Origin: Pyropia haitanensis
Lineage: Eukaryota > Rhodophyta > Bangiophyceae > Bangiales > Bangiaceae
Direction: 5' to 3'
Length of the DNA: 64,000 nucleotides
NCBI GenBank assembly: GCA_008729055.1
Contig: SDUX01000003.1
Span: forward strand, 1,550,001-1,614,000
A program made the position numbers and the translations under genes. The notes beneath the pieces are model-generated. The model saw nothing but the letters and a program-made list of their open reading frames with translations, had not been told where the DNA came from and made no database searches. Below are positions 31,648 through 42,808 of the stretch, piece by piece; position 1 is the stretch's first letter, and each line of letters opens with the position of its first letter.

Positions 31648-32220
31648 GGCGGGGCGGCGCTCGCCGGTAGAGGCAACGACAGGGACAGTGACGGGCGGGG
31701 GGGAAGGCGAAAGAGGGCAGGGGCGCCGACGGCACCCGACATCCGCCGACGGAGCTGGTCGGGAGCGAGGCGGTGACGTCGACGGCGCACCGTTCTGCTG
31801 CGGCCCGATCCGCCACGTTGCCATTCGCCAGCTGCGGATCATCGAGACTCCCAGTCGTTTTCAATTCCTTTGGGCAGACGTTCTCACCAGACGTTCCCCT
31901 GTGCGTCGTTGTCCCGCGCGCGTATCTCTGTGGTCCTTTGTGCGTCTCACACGCGCTCCAGGTCGGAGCGTTGGTTGCTTCTTCCTATACATGGCCTGTG
32001 CCCGCCCGCACGCCAAACTGGTGTTGTACCGAAAGCGTTTGTTTTTGGTTGTGAACAGCCCCGTTGCCTCCGCCCCCGTCTGTACCGGGGGGAAGTGACA
32101 CTCCCGAGGCCGCGACGAACGACCGGCTACCCCGTTGCCCAATCAAGCCTCCCTCCCTCCCCCAAGTTACCCTCCCCGCCACGCCGTCCCCCCTCTCCCC
32201 ATCCCCCCCCGTTCTCACAC
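31648..32220. other. Intergenic
   Basis: Spacer between two minus-strand genes with near-average composition for the window. No coding or RNA feature is seen. Confidence 0.45.
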
Positions 32221-32892
32221 TCAGATCTGCTCTGCCACCCACGTCCCGTACATCTGGCCAAACTGCGGGAACTCGTCCAGCCCAAACCGGCGGATGGCCG
32301 TCGGCGGCACCGTCGCGACGTCGGCGGCGGTGAGCGTCGTACCCGAGTCGGTGCCCGCGTCCCACAGGCCGAGCCCGCCGCTCGCCGTCGACAGCCACGA
32401 CGTGCCGTTGCACAGCTGCACGCGGGACATGCCGACAAACCAGTCTGGGGAGGGGGCGAGCATCGACGACCCAGACAGGAGGCTCGCGCCCGCCTCGCCA
32501 TTGACGCGTACGGTCAGCGACTCGGTGGTGACGGGCGGCACCGGCCCGGGCGCGCCGGTCGCCCACGACGACACGTGGCCGGCCGCCTCGTACGCGGCGA
32601 GGGACGTCCGCAGCGCGGCGGTGCTGCCCGTCTCGGCCACGTCCTTCATGCCGGGGGTGGCGTAGCCGGCGGGGACCCACATGGTGTACGCGTCCGTGTG
32701 GGCGGCCACGTTGATGGGGGAGAAGTGGGCAGACGGCTCGTAGGAGTTGGGGTGGGTGGTCGGCGTCCACTCAAAGTTGAAGGAGACCCGGTAGAAGGGT
32801 GCGCCCGTGCAGGCAGCGGTGGCCAAAGAGGGGAGAGCAGCGGCCGCGCCGACCGCACCGGCGGCAGCCAGGAAGGTGCTGGTAGTCCTCAT
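32221..32892 (-). CDS. Secreted spondin-domain (Spond_N) protein
   Basis: Extracellular protein made of a single spondin N domain. ATG 32892 starts a clear signal peptide (MRTTSTFLAAAGAVGAAAAL, cleavage likely after SLATA, about residue 26). The mature domain shows the family pattern: FYRVSFNFEWTPTTHPNSYE, AHFSPINVAAHTDAYTMW, AGYATPGMKDVAETGST, SLTVRVNGEAG, SSMLAPSPDWFVGMSRVQLC, GLGLWDAGTDSGTTL. It is 223 residues, a single exon with no frame problem. In animals the domain occurs in F-spondin with thrombospondin repeats; here it stands alone, as in many bacterial and algal proteins. Role in matrix or adhesion is inference. Promoter lies in the spacer toward 33120. Confidence 0.88.
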   Translation of the reverse strand: MRTTSTFLAAAGAVGAAAALPSLATAACTGAPFYRVSFNFEWTPTTHPNSYEPSAHFSPINVAAHTDAYTMWVPAGYATPGMKDVAETGSTAALRTSLAAYEAAGHVSSWATGAPGPVPPVTTESLTVRVNGEAGASLLSGSSMLAPSPDWFVGMSRVQLCNGTSWLSTASGGLGLWDAGTDSGTTLTAADVATVPPTAIRRFGLDEFPQFGQMYGTWVAEQI

Positions 32893-33123
32893 GGTGGTGG
32901 ATGGGGTTAGGAAGAAGCGCGGGACGAGGGGAGGCGAAGCGTGGCGGTGGTGAAGGGGGGTTTGGGAAGTGGGGTGAGAGGAAAGGCGGAGAGCGGTCGG
33001 AGTCAAGGGAGGCGGGGAAGGACGGTTTGGTGGAAAGGAGTGAACTGGGAAGAGATGAGGCAGGCGTGCGGGCTTGATGGCAGAGACGGAGGGCGTTCTC
33101 TCTGCGAGCCAGGAAGACTGGCG

Positions 33124-33747
33124 CTATATAGGCGCCGATGCGCCATCTCGGGTGGCTCGGTGGCCGCTTGGCGCGGCGCGGTGGGTCGGCCGGAGAGGTG
33201 GCGCACGGGGTGAGCCGCAGCGGGCGGGGCGATGCCCGCGCCCACCGGGTGGGCAGACGGCTCGCCAGCGCGAGAATTTCTCCCCGCGGCGCGTGCACCG
33301 CGCCCGCCGCGTCGACAGGGCACCAGCCTCGCGCGGCCTCCCTGGCCGTCGAGCCACGGGGGAAGGCTGCAGCGGGCGGCTGCAACGCTTCAGCGTCCGT
33401 CTGCGGGGGGCCTCGTGATCTCGCCAACGCTCGTTCCCGCGTTTCTGCGCGCCCATCGGACCCTCTTGACGAGGCGACGCGTGACATGGTGATCCGCGAA
33501 CGCTGGTTTCCCATTGCGAGGAGGCGCGGAAGGCTTGCTCCTCTGTTCCGCCGTAGAAAGGCATGCCAACGAAATAAATCTGATCGTCAAGTGCGTATTG
33601 ATCAAGTAGTTGTATTGAGTTCGTTGGGATCAAATGCCAGTGCGCGCGACCACGGGTACGTACGATCAGGCGATCGCCCGCTTTCCACGTGGCCGTGGTC
33701 GACGTTCGGAGCGTTCGCGGCGCGCCGTCGACTGCCAGACGCCCCAT
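33124..33747 (-). CDS. Doubtful ORF with coding-like N-terminal half
   Basis: Not recognised. ATG 33747 opens MGRLAVDGAPRTLRTSTTAT. The next roughly 60 residues look like a globular protein (WKAGDRLIVRTRGRAHWHLI, LLDQYALDDQIYFVGMPFYG) and use A/T-ending codons unlike the surrounding genes. After about 33500 the frame becomes Arg/Pro-rich and is probably not coding, so the 3' end given is only that of the open frame. It is divergent to TilS, 136 bp away. It could be a fragment of a transferred or mobile-element gene. Confidence 0.28.
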   Translation of the reverse strand: MGRLAVDGAPRTLRTSTTATWKAGDRLIVRTRGRAHWHLIPTNSIQLLDQYALDDQIYFVGMPFYGGTEEQAFRASSQWETSVRGSPCHASPRQEGPMGAQKRGNERWRDHEAPRRRTLKRCSRPLQPSPVARRPGRPREAGALSTRRARCTRRGEKFSRWRAVCPPGGRGHRPARCGSPRAPPLRPTHRAAPSGHRATRDGASAPI

Positions 33748-33882
33748 CCCTATCACCCCACTGCAGGCCGCTGCTTCCCGCTTCCCTTCTCCCTATCCCC
33801 CCCCCTTCCGTCCACCTCGGTCATCTCCACCGTCATCCTTGAAAAGCTAGGCCAACTCCTATCTGCCTTTCCATCTTCCACC

Positions 33883-34065
33883 ATGCCCGCGCCCCCCCCC
33901 CTCATCCTCCGCTCCCTCCATCACCGAGTCGCCGCCGCGCTGGCCACCCACCACCTGCTACCCCCCCCCCGGGGCGGCTCCTCGTCGCCGTTTCTGGGGG
34001 GGCCGACTCTACCGCCCTCGCCGCGACCCTTGTGGCGGTCGCCGCCGCCTCTGCCGCCTCTGCCG

Positions 34066-34100
<35 letters not shown>

Positions 34101-34611
34101 ACCGCCGCCACCGCCGCCGCCGCCGACACCCCCGTCGGCGGCGGCCGCCGCCGCCGTGCCGGCGGTGGCCCCCCCCACCCCCCCCCCCCCCCGCCTTCCC
34201 GCAGCTCGTCCTCGGCCACGCGGACCACGCGTGGCCGCTCGACGCGGGCGTGCCCGCGCACGTGGCGCGCCTCGCCGCCGCCCTGCGGCTGCCGCTCGTC
34301 GGCCGCGCCGCGTCGGCCGCGCCGCGGCGGCCGCCACCGCAGCCGGCCAACGACGTGGCGGCGGCCGGTCCCCCCCCGAGTCCGAGGCCGCCGCCCGCGC
34401 GTGGCGGTACGCGGCGCTCGCGTCGATGGCGGCGGAGGTGGGCGCGACGGCGGTCGCGACGGGCCACACGGCGGCGGACCAGGCCGAGACGGTGCTGGGC
34501 CACCTGTGTCGGGGGGCGGGGGGGGGGGGGTCGGCGGCATGGCCTGGCGCCGGCCGCTGTGGCGGGCCGCCGCCGACGGGGGGGCTGACGGCGGCGGCGG
34601 TGGCGGTGGTG

Positions 34612-34659
<48 letters not shown>

Positions 34660-35071
34660 GTGATCGCGGCGGCGGTGGCGGCGATGGCCACGACTGGGGG
34701 AACCCGCCGTGGGCGTCCCCCCCACTCCCCCTCTCCCCCCACCGTGTCCTCTCCCCCCGCGCCCCCCCCGTACTCATCCGCCCCCTCCTCGGCGTCACCC
34801 GCGCCGAGACGGCGGCCTACTGCGCCGCCGCGGGCATCCCCGTCTGGGCCGACGCGTACAATGCCGGCTCGGCACGCGGGCGGCTGCGCGGGTGCGCCCT
34901 CCCCGCGCTCGCCGCGGCGGTCGCGCCCGGCGGCGCGGGGGGGAGCGCCGCCGCCGCCGCCGCCGACGTCGTAGCCGCCATTTGCCGCACCGCCGGCCTG
35001 CTCGCCGCCGAGGGCGACTATGTCGACGCCGCCGCGCGGCGCGTGTGGCCCCGCGCGGTGGTGGCGGTGGG

Positions 35072-35102
<31 letters not shown>

Positions 35103-35571
35103 AGGAGGGGGGCGGGGGGGGGGTGCCGGGGGGGGGGGGGCGCCGCCGCCGCCGGCCGGTGCCGCGGCCGCCGCCGCCGCGGGGGGGGGGGGGGCGGTCC
35201 GCCCGCCGCCCGCGGGCGGCGGCGCCCTTGGCCTGCGGCTGGCGGTGGTGGCGGGCGAGCACGTGGCGGTCGCGCGGCGGCTGCTGCGGCGGCTGCTGGC
35301 GGAGAGCGCCGCGGCGGCCGCCGCCGCGGCGGCGGCCGACGGGCGGGACCGGGGCGGCGGCGGTAGCGGCGGCGGTGGCGGCGGCGGCGGCGGCGGCGGC
35401 GGCTATGCCAAGACGTTTGTCCACGTCGAGGCGCTGCGGCGGCTGCTGCAGCGGCGGGCGCCCGGCGGCGGCACGCCGTCCCTGCCGGGTGGCCGGACCG
35501 CCCGCGTCGAGGCGGTCGGGGGGGAGGCGGTGCTCGTCATCCGCTGGGCGGCCGCGGCGCCACGGCCTTGA
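33883..35571 (+). CDS. tilS: TilS-like tRNA(Ile)-lysidine synthetase, multiply frame-disrupted
   Basis: PP-loop ATPase that would convert C34 of tRNA-Ile(CAU) to lysidine, an organellar or bacterial function. The ATG gives MPAPPPLILRSLHHRVAAAL. After a C10 run the frame changes and the PP-loop RLLVAVSGGADSTALAATL appears (SGGADS at 33993-34010). Next come VLGHADHAWPLDAG (in another frame), ARAWRYAALASMAAEVGA and TAVATGHTAADQAETVLGHL (frame 1), then RPLLGVTRAETAAYCAAAG and DAYNAGSARGRLRGCALPAL (frame 3), and a C-terminal part ending VLVIRWAAAAPRP (frame 1). All diagnostic TilS motifs are present in order, but at least four frame changes are needed, each next to a G or C run (33961-33970, 34168-34192, 34364-34372, 34515-34530, 35105-35140). 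Poly-Ala/Gly inserts lengthen it. Either run-length errors or a decayed gene. Confidence 0.68.
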
Positions 35572-38500
35572 CCGCCGCCGCCGCCGCCACCGCCGTTGCC
35601 GCCGCCGCCGCCGCCACCGCCGCTGCCGCCGCCGCCGCCCCGGCCGTCGCGCACCGCCCGCCCACGCCCGCACCCGCCCGCTGTCCCGCCGAGCCGCCCG
35701 CCCGGTTGGCCCGCCGCGGCCGGCCCAGCCGGCCCCGTCGCTGGTGTGGCGGCCGCGGCGGCGTTCCGTACACCCCGCCCTGCTCTTCCCCACCCCGCCG
35801 CCCCGCCTCTGCTTGTCGTGGCGGTGCGTGCGGGCGCTCGTGGCGAGCCCCCGCGGCGGCCAGCGCGGGCCGCGGGGTCTGCGGGGCGGGCGGCGCGTGT
35901 GCGTCCGCCGCCTCGCGGGTGGACGGAGGGTGTGAGCGGCGCAGCGGCTGTGGGCTTGTGGCGGCTGCCCCGCGCCGTTTGGGCGGCGGGCGTTTGCCGC
36001 GCGGCGGCGGCCGCGGTCGTCCCGCCGGTATTTGTCGCTGGCCCAGACGGCCGCACGGCGGCACGCACCCTACTGCCAAGCCCACGGCGGCCGAGGCGGC
36101 GGCCGTTGGCGTCGTTGGTGTGGGCGGGACGGCTGCGACGCGGGCCGTCTGTGCCCACAACGGCGGTGCTGGTCATCTGGTGGGCGCCCGCGGCGCCGCG
36201 GTGCTGACCGTCGACGCGGCCGCAACCGTCGCCGCCGCCGCAGCCGCCGCGGCCTCCACCACTTCTGTCACCGCTGTCGGCAGTCTGAGTCGAGTTCCCC
36301 CCCCCCTTCCCCCCCTCACCGCGGCTCCCCCTCCCCCCCCCCCCCCTCCCATCTCTCCTGCCTCGCGCCCGCCCCCCCCCCCTCCCCCACCGCGCCCCCT
36401 CCTCACCTTCCCCATCTCGCCTTCCCCCCCCCCCCCCCCACCTTGCCCACCGCCTTCCCCCCCCCCCATGCCCCCTCATCAGCCCCCACCGCCGCCTCGG
36501 GGCCGCCCGACGCCCACAGGCATCACTCGGCCGCCCTCGGACCACGGCAGCGACCCCCCCGTCAGGGCCACCCCCGGCCGCCGCGCCGCCGCCGCCGCCG
36601 CCGCCGCCCGTCGACGGCCGCCGCGCGGGAGGCCGCCGCCAGCACCGGCGCCGTCGCGGGGGCGGAGACAGGGGGGACGCCGCCCGCGCCGCCGCGGTGC
36701 CGGGCGGCGGTTCCCGCCGGGGCGGCCGCGCCGACGCGGCAGCGGCTAGCGGCTGTGGCGGTGCGGGCGGGGAGGGTGGGTGGTGCGGCGGGGCGGGGGG
36801 GGGGGGGGGGCGCCGATGGGCACGGCGGGGCGGCCTAGAACGGAGAGGGTGTCGACGGCGGGATTGCGGGGGCAGGCTGAAGAGCGGGGGACTGGAGGAA
36901 AACTGGACGGAGGGCAGTAGATGGGGGTGCGGGGGGTCGTTGATGGATGAAGCCGCCCCAGGGCAGCGGAGCAGAGGTGTGGCGGGCGGCTGCGCTGGAC
37001 CAGAGTTGGGTGAGAGACGGAAGCACGCGGTCTGCGTTGCCACGGAATGGTCTGAAGGACGGACCGGTCCGCTGCCCTCGTTGACACTGTCTGCACTTCA
37101 ACAGGGGCTGTACGCGCGCGATTTTCCGCGTGTCCCCGTCGTGCGCACCGGGAACCGGGCTGGTTGACGGCCCACGCCCGGGGCGGCCTTCCCCGCGCCG
37201 TGCCTCGGCCGGCCGACAGCGCGCCGCGGCCTTTGTTTCCAGGCCGCCACACCGCCCTGCGTAGCGCGCGCCCACGTGGATAGCCGGCGGGGCGGAGCGC
37301 GAGCCTGACCCGTACGCAGGGACACCGCGTCAGGGGCGGGCGGGGACAGGCGCGCCAAAAAAAAAAACCACAGAGGCAGTGGGGTCGGCCGCGCCCAACG
37401 GGCGGGCGCACGGCGCACGCAGGGGGTGGGGCGGTACGGTAGGGGGCGCAGCGGGGAGGCCAGCGCCCGCGTTGCGCCGCCCATTGCCACGCACGGACGC
37501 CGCTACCCCTGCCGGCTGCCGTGCCCCCTCCACCCCCCCCCCCCCCCCCTCCGCCCGGCCGCCCACCGGCCCACCCCCTCGTGCCGCGCTACTGACGGAC
37601 GGCCCCAGCGTCTGCCCGTCGGGTCACGGTGCCGCGGCCGCCCGCCGCGGGTGGCGCCAACGGCCGCCCCCGCCGCGGACGCCGCCACCGCGGCACCCGC
37701 CCAGCGGCAGTCGCCCCACAGCGGCAGCGACGCTGGGCTAGTAGGGGCGGGGGGGGTGTTTGGGTGCGTGCCGCTCCCCGCGGCGGTGCCGTCCTGTCGC
37801 CGCGGGGACCTCCCGCGGCGGCCGGTCCCCACCCCTCCCGCCGCCGCCACCACGCGACGCGCGCGGCGCCGTCGCGTCCCGCCGACCGCCCGCGGGCGCC
37901 GATTGGCAGCCGCGCGGTCGTCAATGCCGCCGCGGGGCCGTCTCGGCCACTCAAGAGGCGGCCGGCGGCAAGCGCTGTGGCGGGCCCGCAGATCAGCGGG
38001 GGGTCCCGCCCGCCCGGCGGGCCCCGCGCGGTGGGGGGGCGCCACTGCTGCCGCGCAGTGGAAGAATCGCGCCGGGGGGGGCGCCGCGGGCGGCACTCTG
38101 GTCGAAACGGCTGTGCGGGCAGCGCGGCCGCGGCGTGAGGGGCCCCGCCGGCCTGCCGTTTCAAACCATAGAAACGCACGGCGTTCCGGTATGTGTTTTT
38201 TTTTTTTTCTGCTGTTGTGTGCGTCTCCCCCGCGTGCCCGAATTTTCCACGGGCGGCTCGGCTCACCACAGGCCCGCAGACCGAGGGGCCCACTGACACC
38301 CACACCCCGACCTATGATCGTCTCCTCTCGACCGCCCTCGTACGGTGCCGAGCGCGTGTGAGGCCAGCGGTGCGGGGCGGCGCGCCCGCCTCGGGCGGGG
38401 GGCGCCACCGAGGGAGGCGCCGCCGCCGCGATCTTGGCGCCCCCGCGTCCCGCCGGGCCGCGGCCGAGGCGTGGCGACGGCCGCCCGCCGCGGCGGCGGG

Positions 38501-39757
38501 CGGCGCGCCCCCCCACCGCCCCTGTACGCCTTTGCTTGGTGCGGCGCGCCGGCGTGTGCGGCTCTGCGTCGGCGAGCGGGCAGGGGGGGTGGCGGCCCCG
38601 CGGCTGCGGGTGACCTCACACGCCTGCCGCTCTCTGGGCACCACTGCGCGGGTGGGCAGTCGCCCCCGCTTTCCCGTCGAGACGGGCCGCGTGGCGGGTG
38701 GTGGTCCACAGGGTGCAGGGGGGGCTGGACACAGCCGGACTTTGGCGACTACCTGGGGAGGGCTCCAGTCAGACGGCCCGCCCTTCCGGGGGGGCCCCTT
38801 CATTGGGACACCTGAGATGAAAAGAGGCGGCGCGGGCACCCGCCCTTTGTTCGTTGACGGCGGTTGGTCAGACGCGTCGTGCATAGTGCTGGAGGTACTG
38901 TGCGGCCGGGTCACCCATTGCCCCGCCGCGTCCATATGCGCCGCACGATCTATATCCCCGCCCCGGCTCGGTCGAGCGCCTGTGGACCGTCCATATGGCT
39001 GAGCGGTGGGGGTGTGGATAGCAGCCGCCTGCCGCGGTGCTTCCAGGGTCTGTCGGTCGCCAAGGCCAGCCGCCAGGTAGGCTCCCTTCTCCGAGGGGGG
39101 GCACCTCCGTGAGGCTGGGTGGCCTGCCACCTGCCATCCACCTCGAATCGGTGGCGACTCCTGTGGCTGCTGAGGGCCGGTCCCGCGCATCCGGGGGAGG
39201 CGGCGGGCAGAGCCCCGCCGAGGCGCACGCGCCGGGACCACACGCAGGCAAGATATATCGCCACAGCTGTCCCTCTTACTTCTCGATGCGGGCCGAGACG
39301 GTGCTTTTGTGGCTGCGGGTGGCCCACCTCACCCCGTGGGGGGATCCACTCGGCCGCGCCGCGCCACTGCCGTGCAGTGGTGGAGGCGGTGGCGGGCGGT
39401 GGCCGCCCTGTCTCTGGCATATGCATAGTTTGGGGGCGGAGGGCGGTTGTGGCGGCCGCCGCGGCCGCCCCGCCGGTCGCGTTGTCTCCTGCCCAGATGC
39501 GGCGTGCGGCGCTTCGGCGCCTGGGGGGGGCAGGCCCGCGCCGCAGCCGGTGACGCCGCGAGCGCTTAAGAGGGCGTGTGGGACGCGAGATTGGGACGTC
39601 CCCCCCCTTCACACACCCACCGCCCCCCACCCGTAGCTGGCTCGTGCCTCTTGTTCACGCGCTGTTGGTCCTCCCCACCGACCTTGTGCGTGGAAGTTTC
39701 CACTCTGCTGCCGACTACTCCCCCCTACCGAGCGCCGTCCGACGCGCCACACCGAGG
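35572..39757. other. 4.2-kb gene-poor GC region
   Basis: No conserved gene was recognised on either strand. Contents: GCC triplet tract directly after TilS (35572-35650), C homopolymers (36298-36475), GCC/CGG tracts (36575-36700), an A run (37359-37369), a C run (37536-37551) and a T run (38196-38209). Open frames are long but compositional. Two patches near 38940 and 39250 share an A(T/C)CTATATC-like string; not interpreted. Confidence 0.45.
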
Positions 39758-41002
39758 ATGGTCTCCTCCGGCCCGCCCGCAGAGGCCACGGGCGGGTCGG
39801 CCGCGTGGCGCCCGCCCGCCCGCGTGGCCCCCCCCGCCTTGAGCTCCCCCCCCCACCTCTGGGAGGTGGCCGCTGGCGCCGACGTGCCCGCCGCTGCCGA
39901 CCACCCTCGGCGCTGGTCGGGCGCCCGCTCCCCGCGTCCGTCGCGGACGTCGCTGGAGGTGGACGGGCTGCGGCGCGCGGCGGTCATGGCGGCGACCCGC
40001 CTCGGCGCGCCCGCGCCGCCACCCCCCATCGCCGCCTACCCGGACGTGGCGGTGCGCATGGACGACGTGGCCGACGACGTGTCGGTGGAGGACCTGTACG
40101 AGCCGCCGGCGGCCTGGAGGGACGACGGCGTGTACGAGGACAAGCCCGCCGCACGCAAGGTGTCGATTGATGAGGTGCAGGAGGAAAAGGCGGCGGCGGC
40201 GCTCGATGCCAAACGCCAAAAGGAGCTGAAGAAGGCCATCAAGGATTATATGAAGACCAGTCTGTCGAGGTACGTTCGTGGGGCCACATACCGTCTTGCA
40301 TCAAGTGGGGCTCGGCTTTCTTTCTCTCAAAGCACCTGAGAGCAGCATGAAAACCGGAGACTGACGGTATGTCTATCTCTGTTGTGGTTTGGGAGAACGC
40401 TATGCCACGTCCCTTCCCCCCCCCGCCCCCCTCCCTTGAACCTCTTTGCTGTGGTCGTCGCAGTGAGCGCACGTTCTTCAAGGTAAGCGAGAAAGCTTAC
40501 TGTCATGTCGGTGCTGAGGGTGCTTACGTCAGCAGCAGGTCTCAACGAGGAGTGCTGAAGCCAAAGTGGTCATCTAACTTGACTGGGCCTGTTGATGCAC
40601 TCTATCTTTCCAACTCTGCACTTCTGTTCCGCGCTTCGCGGCTTGCTCCTGGCTCTCCCCGTTGACCAGTGGGTTTGGACGGGCCTCAATCTCGGCGCGC
40701 TCGGGATGTTCTCCCTGGCATTTTTCAAAGACCACACCGCCTTCCCATTCCGGCTGCTGCTGACGGCCGCGGCGTGGGCGGCCGGCCTCGCGTGCGCGCT
40801 CTACGGCCTCCGCCAGTTCCACCGCCGCCGCCGCGCGCTGCTCACCGCCAATGACGACCCGACGGCGTGGGAGTCCCCGTCCGCGCCGGCTGTGGTCGTC
40901 GCGGTCTTTGCGAGCATGATTGGCCTGATGGTGCTGTACGCGGTCGTCAGTCACCAGACGTTCAATACGGACGCGACGGTGACAGTCGGGGGCGGACGGT
41001 AG
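39758..41002 (+). CDS. DUF202/VTC1-like membrane protein with microexon
   Basis: Small integral membrane protein with a DUF202 domain, the domain of VTC1 in the vacuolar polyphosphate/transporter-chaperone complex. Three exons: 39758-40269, 40464-40482 (19 nt) and 40670-41002. Introns are GTACGT...GTCGCAG and GTAAGC...GACCAG; phases fit (2, then 0), giving 287 residues. Splicing assembles the family signature SSERTFFKWVWTGLNLGALG, which is split over all three exons. Before it lies a roughly 165-residue soluble, partly charged region ending KRQKELKKAIKDYMKTS. After it come three hydrophobic segments (LNLGALGMFSLAF, LLLTAAAWAAGLACALYGL, VVVAVFASMIGLMVLYAVV). Membrane location is firm; vacuolar polyphosphate function is inference. 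Confidence 0.85.
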
Positions 41003-42808
41003 TGTGGCGGTGACAGAGGAACTCGGGCGGAGGGTACCTGACGGGGGGAGGGAGGACTGACACGAATGACAGAGCGAGACACGTATAAAGTTAGTATACA
41101 GAAGTAAAGGGCGTTGGCGGCTGCGGCTGTTGTTCTCCAACAAACGAGGGCGGCACGTCGGCCTGCAGTCCCACTGGCGGCCGCAGTCACATGTGCGTGG
41201 ACAAGGCGGGACAGGGGAAAAGGGCTGGTGTCTGTCGACGCCGCCGCCCCGCGGCGCGCTGTGCCCCAGACACCTTGTGGGCGGCGTCGAAGAAACGGGG
41301 CAACGGGAAAGGGCAGAGCGTGCCCGCGTCCATCCCCTGCGCGACAGCATCCAAGCCAGGGGAGCGAGGGCCGCCCACAGGAAGAGGGGCAGGCGGCTGC
41401 CCCTTGCCGCGACGGCCAGCGCGGGCGGGTCCCCCCAGCCCGCCGCCCCCCCGCCACGCCCACCGCCGCGACCGCGTGGCGGCACCGCCGCGGCCGCCGC
41501 GACACCCACCGCCGCGGCCGACGCCGGTCGGCGCCAGCCGCCGCGGCTCCCGCCGCCGTCGCGCCAGCCGCGCGCCACGAGCCGGGTACCACCCCGCGGC
41601 GGGCGTCCCCACCGCGGCGCCCGTCGCGGCCGCTGCGCCCGCCGCGTTGCGTCACCGCGCCTTGCCGTGCAGCGCCGCGCCGCGGCGGCGGCGGCTAGCC
41701 GGGCGCGCCACACGACCCGACAGACGCACCGGCCACAAAATCAACACAAGGACAGACTGGCTAACGCATGCACGGCGGTCCGCCGGTGCCGTGTGGGGGC
41801 GGGTTGCCCACGACGAGGCGGTTCTTTGCACGCGGCGTGTGCGCGTGTTCCACGCGCCCCCTAAGGACGACATCCGCCACGCGGGCCTCCCCCCCGGCCT
41901 CGCCGTCGGCACGCCGCTCGCACGCGTCGTCGACGTGTACGGCGGCGGGCCCGTCGGGGAAGGCCATCGTCGTCGACTCGCGGGGGGGACGGCGAGCCGC
42001 CTCAACGTGCGGGCGACCGCCGCGGTCGGCGCCGCCGTCGCGGTGACAACGACGGGCGTGGCGGCGGCCGGGGCGCGGCCGGGCGGCGCGGGCGGCGGCG
42101 CGGTCCCTGCCGCCGGGCAAACGACCGCACCGCGCTGACGCGGCGGCGGTGCACGCGCGCAGCGGCGGCGCGGGTGCTGGCGGTGGCTGCGGTGGGGGAT
42201 GTGAAGCGGCGCAAGACGACGGGCAACCGCTGGCGATGAGGTGTGTGCCCGGGGGGGGAGAGGAGGGGGGGAGTGAAAGAAGTAGGGGTGGGGGGGGGGG
42301 GGGGGGGGGGGAGGGAAGGGGGGCTGCCTGCGCGAGCGAGGGTGTGAGGGGGGGGCGACCGTCGGCGGCGGCTGCCGGCTGCGGTGGTAGAGCCCGGCGG
42401 ATGCCGGCGTCACCGCGACGCCACCGTCGTCACGCCACGGGGCTGCCGCCCGGCGATTGAATGGGGCGGCCGCCGCGTCGGCGGCAGCCGCGGCGGCGCA
42501 GTCCCCCCTCCCCGCCCGCCGCCGTCTTGAGTCTGGCGCTGTCGGCGGCCACCCCCCACGGCGGCCGGCGCGTTGGCGTGACCGCCAAGAGGCGGCGCGG
42601 GGCGGTTCCCCCCCCCCCCGCCAGGCCCTGCCACACGCGCCGCCGTCGGTGCGAACCGCTACCCACGGTCGGGAGGCGGCGGCGGCGGCGGCGGTGGTGG
42701 CGGGCGGCGCCCGCCACCGCGGCGCGGGTCGGGAAACCCCGCGCGGCGACCGCCGTCGCCGCGCCGCGCCGCCCGCGCGTGGCCTGCCGCGGCGGCGCCC
42801 GCGGCGCC
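41003..42808. other. Intergenic, GC-rich, no gene supported
   Basis: After the DUF202 gene: a GTATAC-containing AT-rich patch (41085-41107), then GC-rich low-complexity sequence with a G run at 42290-42310. Frames are open on both strands without family signal. Confidence 0.45.

Noticed and set aside
36800..39600. Possible third palindromic element, suggested by an A run at 37359 and a T run at 38196 with loosely similar flanks
   Set aside because: Alignment of the inner parts by eye did not hold; the resemblance is limited to GC-rich strings next to the runs.
41236..41290. GACGCCGCC and GGTGTCT inverted pairs that might form a hairpin
   Set aside because: The paired blocks are in the wrong order to nest in one stem; only short separate pairings are possible.
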